DNA of 64,000 bases from Acidobacteriota bacterium (lineage in GTDB: Bacteria; Acidobacteriota; Terriglobia; Terriglobales; Acidobacteriaceae), in the NCBI GenBank assembly GCA_023410055.1, contig JAEYQK010000053.1:1-64000 (forward strand), read 5' to 3'. A program made the translations under genes and the position numbers. The notes under the pieces are model-generated. The model was not told the DNA's origin, made no database searches, and saw only the letters and a program-made list of their open reading frames with translations. Position 1 is the stretch's first letter, and every line of letters begins with the position of its first letter. Positions 59,576-64,000 of this stretch are shown in pieces.

Positions 59576-60244
59576 ATGCGAGTGTTCTTCTCCGGTAACG
59601 ACAGAGCCCCGTCGAAAAGTAAGTCAGTCCGGATCGTCAGCTACTTGCCTTTTTTTATGATCGTTGCTGGAGCGGCAATTCTGTTCTACGTGGCCTCGCA
59701 GTATTGGGTCATGTACTCGGAACAGCGGCGCCTGGCACACGAGTGGAACGAGCAGCAACAGCATCCCGCTAATCAGACCAGAGCAGTCTCAGACGGCCTG
59801 ACACATCTTTCAATTCCCAAGATCAACTTGGATGCCGTGGTTGTGGAGGGCACAAATCACCGTGCTCTGCTGATTGGTCCAGGACACATCAAGGACACGC
59901 CGCCCCCGGGCGAACTCGGCAATTCGGTGATCACTGGACACCGTGACACGTTCTTCCGTCATATCTACGAACTGAGCAAGGGCGACATCGTCACCGTCCA
60001 GCGCAACGGGCAGTCTTTCCAGTATGAAGTCACGGGGAAGAAGGTAGTTCAGCCGACAGACGTCTCGGTTCTCGATCCCACCTCGGACACTCGACTCACC
60101 CTCATAACCTGCTACCCCACCTACTACATCGGCCCCGCGCCGGAACGTCTTGTGGTATTTGCCAAGCTTGCCAACCACAATCACACAAAAGTCGAACCGA
60201 CCGCCACAGCGATACCACCGAGTGCGTCCGGCGGCTCAGACTGA
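59576..60244 (+). CDS. Class D-like sortase
   Basis: 222 residues. N-terminal anchor helix (LPFFMIVAGAAILFYVASQYWVMY). Catalytic triad visible as H122 in VITGHRD, C179 in LTLITCYP and R191 in GPAPERLVV, matching the TLxTC motif and YYIGPAPxRL of class D sortases. It cleaves a sorting motif between its last two positions and transfers the protein to an amine acceptor. Its presence next to a LPSSG substrate in a genome that otherwise looks didermic is of interest. Separated by 76 bp from the substrate gene. Confidence 0.92.
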   Translation: MRVFFSGNDRAPSKSKSVRIVSYLPFFMIVAGAAILFYVASQYWVMYSEQRRLAHEWNEQQQHPANQTRAVSDGLTHLSIPKINLDAVVVEGTNHRALLIGPGHIKDTPPPGELGNSVITGHRDTFFRHIYELSKGDIVTVQRNGQSFQYEVTGKKVVQPTDVSVLDPTSDTRLTLITCYPTYYIGPAPERLVVFAKLANHNHTKVEPTATAIPPSASGGSD

Positions 60245-60252
60245 CCATCTAC

Positions 60253-60294
60253 TATGCAGTAGGTGAACTCCGTTATGCAGTAGGTGAACTCCGT
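60253..60294. repeat. 21-bp perfect tandem duplication over the thiO ribosome-binding site
   Basis: Two identical 21-bp units, 60253-60273 and 60274-60294, each with GTAGGTGA. The second copy supplies the ribosome-binding site for GTG 60293; the first is followed by TAT instead of GTG and makes no start. Confidence 0.92.
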
Positions 60295-61393
60295 GAAGAG
60301 TTGGGACGTCATCATCATCGGAGGCGGGATCATTGGCTTGTCTTTGGCTCTCAGCCTGAGAAAAGAAGGGGCGAGCGTTCTAATCGTGGAAAAGAGTGAG
60401 CCCGGGCGCGAGGCAAGCCATGCCGCCGCGGGAATGCTCGCCCACTGCGAACAATCCGATGCGCTTCGCGAACTCGCCTGCGGGAGTGCGAAGCTCTATC
60501 CCGAGTTCGTTCGCGAAATCGAAGATGAATCCGGCACCAAGGTCGACTATCGACGCGATGGCACTCTGCTGCTGCGCTCAGGGCCAGAGAACGAGCCGTC
60601 ATGCGAAGACGCCGTCCACCTCAGCCCCTCAGCACTCGCCGAGATGGAGCCGATTCTAGCTTCCAATTTCGACTCCGGCATCTTTCTGCCTGAAGCCAGC
60701 GTAGATCCTCGAGCTCTGATCTCGGCCGCGTTGAAGGCCGCCCGGCGTCGCGGTGTCGACATGTCATCCGGGGACGCGGCGCAACAAATCAATTTCCTGT
60801 CTTTTCCCTCTCCATCCGCTGTAGGTGTGATCACCAGCAAGACGCGCTTCCCTGCCCGCGCGATCGTCAATTGTGCGGGGGCATGGTCAGGACAGATCGC
60901 CGGGCGACCTTCGCTGCCTACTCGTCCCGTTAAGGGTCACATGCTGGATCTCATCCCGGCCGACCGCATCGTTCGTCACGGACGCGAATCAACGGCTCCT
61001 CTTCTGTTTCGACATGTGATCCGTACTCCCGAGGTGTATTTGGTCCCGCGCAAGGACGGGCGCATTGTCGTTGGCTCCACAGTCGAGGAGGCGGGCTTCG
61101 ACAAACGGATAGATCCCGACACAATCCAGACACTCTTTCAGTCTGCCGCGAACGTCCTGCCTGAACTTGGTCAGGCCAAGATTCATGAGACTTGGACCGG
61201 ACTCCGCCCCGGCACGCCCGATAACCTGCCCATACTCGGCGCAACTGCAATCCCAAACTACTACGTCGCCACCGGCCACTTCCGGGACGGCATCCTCCTC
61301 GCCCCGATAACGGCCAAGCTCATGACACAACTAATTCGAGGTCGTCAGCCCGATGTGGACCTCGCACCCTTCTCACCTCTCCGGTTCGGATAG
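60293..61393 (+). CDS. thiO: Glycine oxidase ThiO-like FAD oxidoreductase
   Basis: 366 residues. FAD site DVIIIGGGIIGLSLAL at the N-terminus, REASHAAAGMLAHCEQ, NCAGAWSGQIAG, RPVKGHMLDL, ETWTGLRPGTPDNLPILG and the terminal GHFRDGILLAPITAKLM define ThiO. It oxidises glycine to iminoacetate for the thiazole ring of thiamin. The GTG 60293 start fits AGGTGA in the second repeat copy; GTG 60284 is the alternative. No thiS, thiG or thiC is adjacent and no TPP riboswitch is seen, so it is an orphan and a related DadA-like amine oxidase remains possible. Confidence 0.87.
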   Translation: MKSWDVIIIGGGIIGLSLALSLRKEGASVLIVEKSEPGREASHAAAGMLAHCEQSDALRELACGSAKLYPEFVREIEDESGTKVDYRRDGTLLLRSGPENEPSCEDAVHLSPSALAEMEPILASNFDSGIFLPEASVDPRALISAALKAARRRGVDMSSGDAAQQINFLSFPSPSAVGVITSKTRFPARAIVNCAGAWSGQIAGRPSLPTRPVKGHMLDLIPADRIVRHGRESTAPLLFRHVIRTPEVYLVPRKDGRIVVGSTVEEAGFDKRIDPDTIQTLFQSAANVLPELGQAKIHETWTGLRPGTPDNLPILGATAIPNYYVATGHFRDGILLAPITAKLMTQLIRGRQPDVDLAPFSPLRFG

Positions 61394-61433
61394 TCACTTC
61401 AGCAGAGCTGGTTTTTCGGTAAGTCTATGATTC

Positions 61434-61462
61434 TTGACTACTTCGAATACTCTTAAATAATT
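61434..61462 (+). promoter_or_regulatory. Promoter of the blaI-like operon
   Basis: -35 TTGACT (61434-61439), 17-bp spacer and -10 ATAATT (61457-61462). The -10 is overlapped by TAATTAGTTA, an operator-like sequence also found before htrA. Confidence 0.7.
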
Positions 61463-61495
61463 AGTTACATTTTCGAGTGATTGTCGTCTAATTAG
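61458..61495. promoter_or_regulatory. Candidate BlaI-family operator sites
   Basis: TAATTAGTTA (61458-61467) covers the -10 element and CTAATTAG (61488-61495) is an 8-bp palindrome about 25 bp further on. Together they would let a dimeric BlaI/MecI repressor block its own promoter. Confidence 0.55.
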
Positions 61496-61523
61496 GCGTG
61501 ACGTTTAAAAAAGGAGAGTTAAG

Positions 61524-61901
61524 GTGCCGCCAAGAACATCCGCAACGCTGACCGAGGCTGAGTTGCGGCTGATGAACGTGCTATGGGAAAAGGGATCCGC
61601 GACGGTTCAGCAGGTTCTCGACGCTCTGCCGCAAGATCCTCCGCTGGCCTACAACTCAGTGCTGACAACCATGCGCATTCTCGAACGAAAGGGATATGCG
61701 AAGCACGTGATGGACGGTCGCGCTCACGTTTACGCTCCTGTGGTCGGGCGCGAGGAAGCGTCGCGATTCGAGGTGAAACACCTTCTGAATCGGTTCTTCA
61801 AAAACTCGCACGAGTTGCTCGTGTTGAACCTGATCGAAGACGAAACGATCGACAAGGCTGAACTGAAACGCTTGCGGGATCTCCTGGAGCGCAAGCAGTA
61901 A
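61524..61901 (+). CDS. BlaI/MecI-family transcriptional repressor
   Basis: 125 residues. Winged helix with LTEAELRLMNVLWEKGSATVQQVLDAL and YNSVLTTMRILERKGYAKHVMDGRAHVYAPVV, the standard BlaI/MecI/CopY DNA-binding part, and a short C-terminal dimer helix. GTG 61524 follows AAAAAAGGAG. It precedes a BlaR1-type protease by 20 bp, so the protease should cleave the repressor upon signal. No beta-lactamase gene lies here. Confidence 0.93.
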   Translation: MPPRTSATLTEAELRLMNVLWEKGSATVQQVLDALPQDPPLAYNSVLTTMRILERKGYAKHVMDGRAHVYAPVVGREEASRFEVKHLLNRFFKNSHELLVLNLIEDETIDKAELKRLRDLLERKQ

Positions 61902-61921
61902 TACCGAGGGGTCTTTAGGGA

Positions 61922-63280
61922 ATGGAATTCATGGCACAGCAAGCGGCTGAAGCGCTGATCAGCAGTCTAGTTCTTGGCGCAGGTATTGCTGCCGTCGCGT
62001 GGTGCGCCTTGCGCGCAATGCCACCGGGGAAGGCGGGCTCCAGGTTCCTGGTATGGTTCACCGCGCTTGCTGCCATCACGCTGGTCCCCGTGCTTCAGAT
62101 CGCGGCGCGCCTCAAGTCTTCGAGTCCATCTGTTGCTTCAGGATTGTCGCAAGCCGGCTCTGGCTGGATTGTTCTATCTACAGACTGGGCAGCTTACGTG
62201 CTCTGGTCATGGGCCGTTCTGAGTTGTGTGGGATTGGCCCGAGTCTTTCTGGGGCTGTTGCACCTGCGTCGCTTACGCTCGGGCAGTAGGATCATCGATC
62301 CTGCTGAATTAGTATCCGAAGCCCACGAAACAGCCGTCCGAGCTGCACAACAACGAAGCTTCGAACTGCGGACCTCTGACGAAGTGCGCATGCCGATGGC
62401 TATCGGTTTCTTCAAACCAGCCATCTTGATTCCCACCGATCTGATCGACGAGCTGTCGCCGGCGCAACTAAGCCACGTCTTGCTTCACGAGACGACTCAC
62501 CTGTTGCGCTACGACGATTGGACGAATCTGCTCCAGAAGATTGCGCGGGCGGTCCTCTTCTTCCATCCGGCCGTGTGGTTGCTCGAAAGCAAACTGACTC
62601 TCGAAAGAGAGATGGCTTGCGACGAAGCCGTGGTTGCGCACACCTCTGATCCTCGCTCGTACGCGGAGTGTCTCGCTCTGCTGGCTGAAAGAAGCGTGCT
62701 GAAACGCAGCCTCGCGCTCGTGCAGGCGGCGGTCAGCCGCTTCCATCACACGACACTGCGCGTGAAAGCATTGATGTCTCCGGGACATAGACCGACTTCG
62801 CGAGCCTGGGGCGCCGCGACGGGCGTAATCGGCGTCGTTGCAGTCTCCACCGCACTGGTGCAAGCGCCGAACTTGGTTAGCTTCGCACCTACGTCAACGC
62901 CAGGAAGCCAAGCCGTCGCTCAGACCGTAGCCAGAGCGCCGCAGAGCACCGCAATCCCAGCACCGGAGATCGTCTCCGCGGCATTCCGGCAGAAGGAAAG
63001 CCATGTGTCTCGACCAAGCCACCGGAGCAAGGAGATGGCTCAGGCTTCGATGCCAAAAGGTCGTCCTGATCCTTTTGCGCAGCGTGAGGGGCAGGACGTC
63101 CCTCAACTTGTGCTTGCGACGGAGAGGACCGATGATCTCGTCCCGGTAGCGGTTACGACCACCGTGTTCATCGAGAGTAGAGGATCAGCGGCTCCAGAGC
63201 AGGTGTGGGGGATTTGGCAACTGACCGTCTACTACTCGGCCACTCAGAAGACGAACACAGCGTTGCCAAGAAGAACATAG
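61922..63280 (+). CDS. BlaR1-type M56 metallopeptidase without sensor domain
   Basis: 452 residues. About four membrane helices in the first 310 residues and the zinc site HETTH (189-193, an HExxH), with a further ligand expected in EREMACDEAVVA. The C-terminal 140 residues are disordered and Pro/Ser/Gln-rich and lack the penicillin-binding sensor domain of BlaR1, so a signal other than beta-lactam is likely. It pairs with the repressor upstream and faces htrA downstream. Confidence 0.88.
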   Translation: MEFMAQQAAEALISSLVLGAGIAAVAWCALRAMPPGKAGSRFLVWFTALAAITLVPVLQIAARLKSSSPSVASGLSQAGSGWIVLSTDWAAYVLWSWAVLSCVGLARVFLGLLHLRRLRSGSRIIDPAELVSEAHETAVRAAQQRSFELRTSDEVRMPMAIGFFKPAILIPTDLIDELSPAQLSHVLLHETTHLLRYDDWTNLLQKIARAVLFFHPAVWLLESKLTLEREMACDEAVVAHTSDPRSYAECLALLAERSVLKRSLALVQAAVSRFHHTTLRVKALMSPGHRPTSRAWGAATGVIGVVAVSTALVQAPNLVSFAPTSTPGSQAVAQTVARAPQSTAIPAPEIVSAAFRQKESHVSRPSHRSKEMAQASMPKGRPDPFAQREGQDVPQLVLATERTDDLVPVAVTTTVFIESRGSAAPEQVWGIWQLTVYYSATQKTNTALPRRT

Positions 63281-63319
63281 AGATTTTCAGAAAAAACGGG
63301 GCCGAACTACGGCCTCATC

Positions 63320-63335
63320 AACTAATTAATTAGTT
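63320..63335. promoter_or_regulatory. Palindromic operator before htrA
   Basis: AACTAATTAATTAGTT is a perfect 16-bp palindrome 15 bp before the htrA start. Its right half, extended, contains TAATTAGTTA, the same 10-mer that overlaps the -10 box of the blaI-like promoter. Confidence 0.65.
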
Positions 63336-63349
63336 ATGGAGCAGAGAAA

Positions 63350-64000
63350 ATGAACTGGATCAGCACATTGAAAGCACGAGTCTCGCGCCGAATGCTCGTT
63401 CCGGCGCTGGCCATTGCGAGCGTAATTTCGTTCACAACTTACGAATTGATAAAACCGTCGGCGGCACAGGCAGCGATGGCCTCTCCGGCGGCGGCACCAC
63501 TGAGCCCTGATAAGGTCAGCGCTCTAACCGCACTCGATCAAGCCGTTGAGGCGGTCGCCGAGCGAGTGACCCCGGCGATCGTTAACGTGGCCGTGACCTC
63601 GAAGGGGAAACCAACAGCATTCGAAAGCAGTGGCAGTGACGACAATGCCGAGCGCTTCTTTCAGCGCTTCTTCGGCCAGGATATGCCCCAAATGCAGCCC
63701 CGTCAGCGGATCGAACGAGGTATCGGCAGCGGCTTCTTGATCTCGCCAGATGGCTACATCGTGACGAACAATCACGTGGTGGATGGGGCAACTGAGATAC
63801 AAGTCACGATGAACGATCGCAAGACGTACAAAGCGAACGTCGTCGGAACAGATCCACTCACCGATTTGGCGGTGATCAAGATCAACGGATCTGGTCTTCC
63901 GAGCGTTCCGTGGGGCGACTCGACAGTGCTCCGCCCCGGACAATCAGTTCTCGCCTTCGGGAATCCATTCGGATTCCGCTTCACCGTTACGCGAGGCATC
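63350..64000 (+). CDS. HtrA/DegP-type periplasmic serine protease (partial)
   Basis: First 217 residues; the gene continues past the window edge. N-terminal membrane anchor or signal (MLVPALAIASVISFTTYELI), a linker, and the chymotrypsin-like domain GIGSGFLISPDGYIVTNNHVVDG with catalytic H142, and DPLTDLAVIKI with D172. The catalytic serine (GNSGGP) and PDZ domains lie outside. It degrades or refolds damaged envelope proteins. ATG 63350 follows TGGAG. It is absent from simple ORF lists since no stop falls in the window. Its leader carries a BlaI-type operator, hinting at control by the adjacent pair. Confidence 0.93.
   Translation, partial: MNWISTLKARVSRRMLVPALAIASVISFTTYELIKPSAAQAAMASPAAAPLSPDKVSALTALDQAVEAVAERVTPAIVNVAVTSKGKPTAFESSGSDDNAERFFQRFFGQDMPQMQPRQRIERGIGSGFLISPDGYIVTNNHVVDGATEIQVTMNDRKTYKANVVGTDPLTDLAVIKINGSGLPSVPWGDSTVLRPGQSVLAFGNPFGFRFTVTRGI

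Noticed and set aside
59576..60244. Exosortase/archaeosortase assignment
   Set aside because: The gene encodes one anchor helix and a soluble beta-barrel domain with the TLxTC-type motif, not a multi-pass membrane exosortase; the substrate motif is not PEP-CTERM.

Overview
The window is 64 kb of mid-GC chromosomal DNA that looks like a soil acidobacterium of the Terriglobales/Koribacter kind. That placement is an inference. It rests on the mixture of gene families (WS/DGAT with PhaR and phasin, cholesterol-oxidase-like GMC oxidoreductase, choice-of-anchor D repeats, a DECR1-like reductase, BlaI/BlaR1 pairs, class D sortase in a didermic genome) and on the intergenic heptamer and hairpin repeats. 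No rRNA, tRNA, CRISPR array, prophage or intact insertion sequence was found. The last gene, an HtrA protease, runs off the right edge.

Layout. (1) 0-7.8 kb: an exopolysaccharide locus with a GT2 glycosyltransferase, Wzx-type flippase, Wzc-type tyrosine kinase/co-polymerase, TPR protein with a carbohydrate-binding-like tail, and O-antigen ligase/polymerase. (2) 7.9-11.4 kb: a large secreted nuclease. (3) 11.6-34.8 kb: a lipid storage and turnover island. It holds an aldehyde dehydrogenase, outer-membrane barrel, two esterases/lipases, DUF4442 protein, GMC oxidoreductase, wax ester synthase/DGAT, the PhaR regulator with a divergent phasin-like granule protein, a UbiB-family kinase, long-chain acyl-CoA synthetase, a fadN-fadA-fadE operon in the Bacillus gene order, a divergent mitochondrial-type 2,4-dienoyl-CoA reductase and a second acyl-CoA dehydrogenase. 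No PHA synthase is present. (4) 34.8-41.1 kb: AlaX tRNA-editing protein and threonine synthase, PAP2 phosphatase, a soluble MgtE-N/CBS/PRC protein, an RsbW/RsbV switch pair, and an AhpD-like selenoprotein gene. (5) 41.1-44.8 kb: a small accessory patch with extragenic repeats, a possible PD-(D/E)XK protein, an SH3 protein, a decayed toxin-antitoxin locus and a beta-propeller protein. (6) 45-57.5 kb: housekeeping and single genes (TAXI receptor, dUTPase, glycosyltransferase with MFS transporter, queF, ribA, Nudix, cold shock protein, polX, DUF421). (7) 57.6-64 kb: envelope genes, including a sortase beside its likely substrate, thiO, and a BlaI/BlaR1 pair followed by htrA with a shared operator-like sequence.

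The observation I rate highest is at 40,559-41,101. A carboxymuconolactone decarboxylase/AhpD-like gene has an in-frame TGA exactly where the second cysteine of the CxxC redox motif belongs. A two-stem hairpin starts within the TGA and places a G-rich apical loop about 20 nt downstream, as expected of a bacterial SECIS. Read as Cys-x-x-Sec it gives one uninterrupted 180-residue protein. Other notable points are the probable PhaR operator in the phasin promoter, the sortase/substrate pair, the BlaI-type operator shared with htrA, and a 21-bp tandem duplication of a ribosome-binding site.
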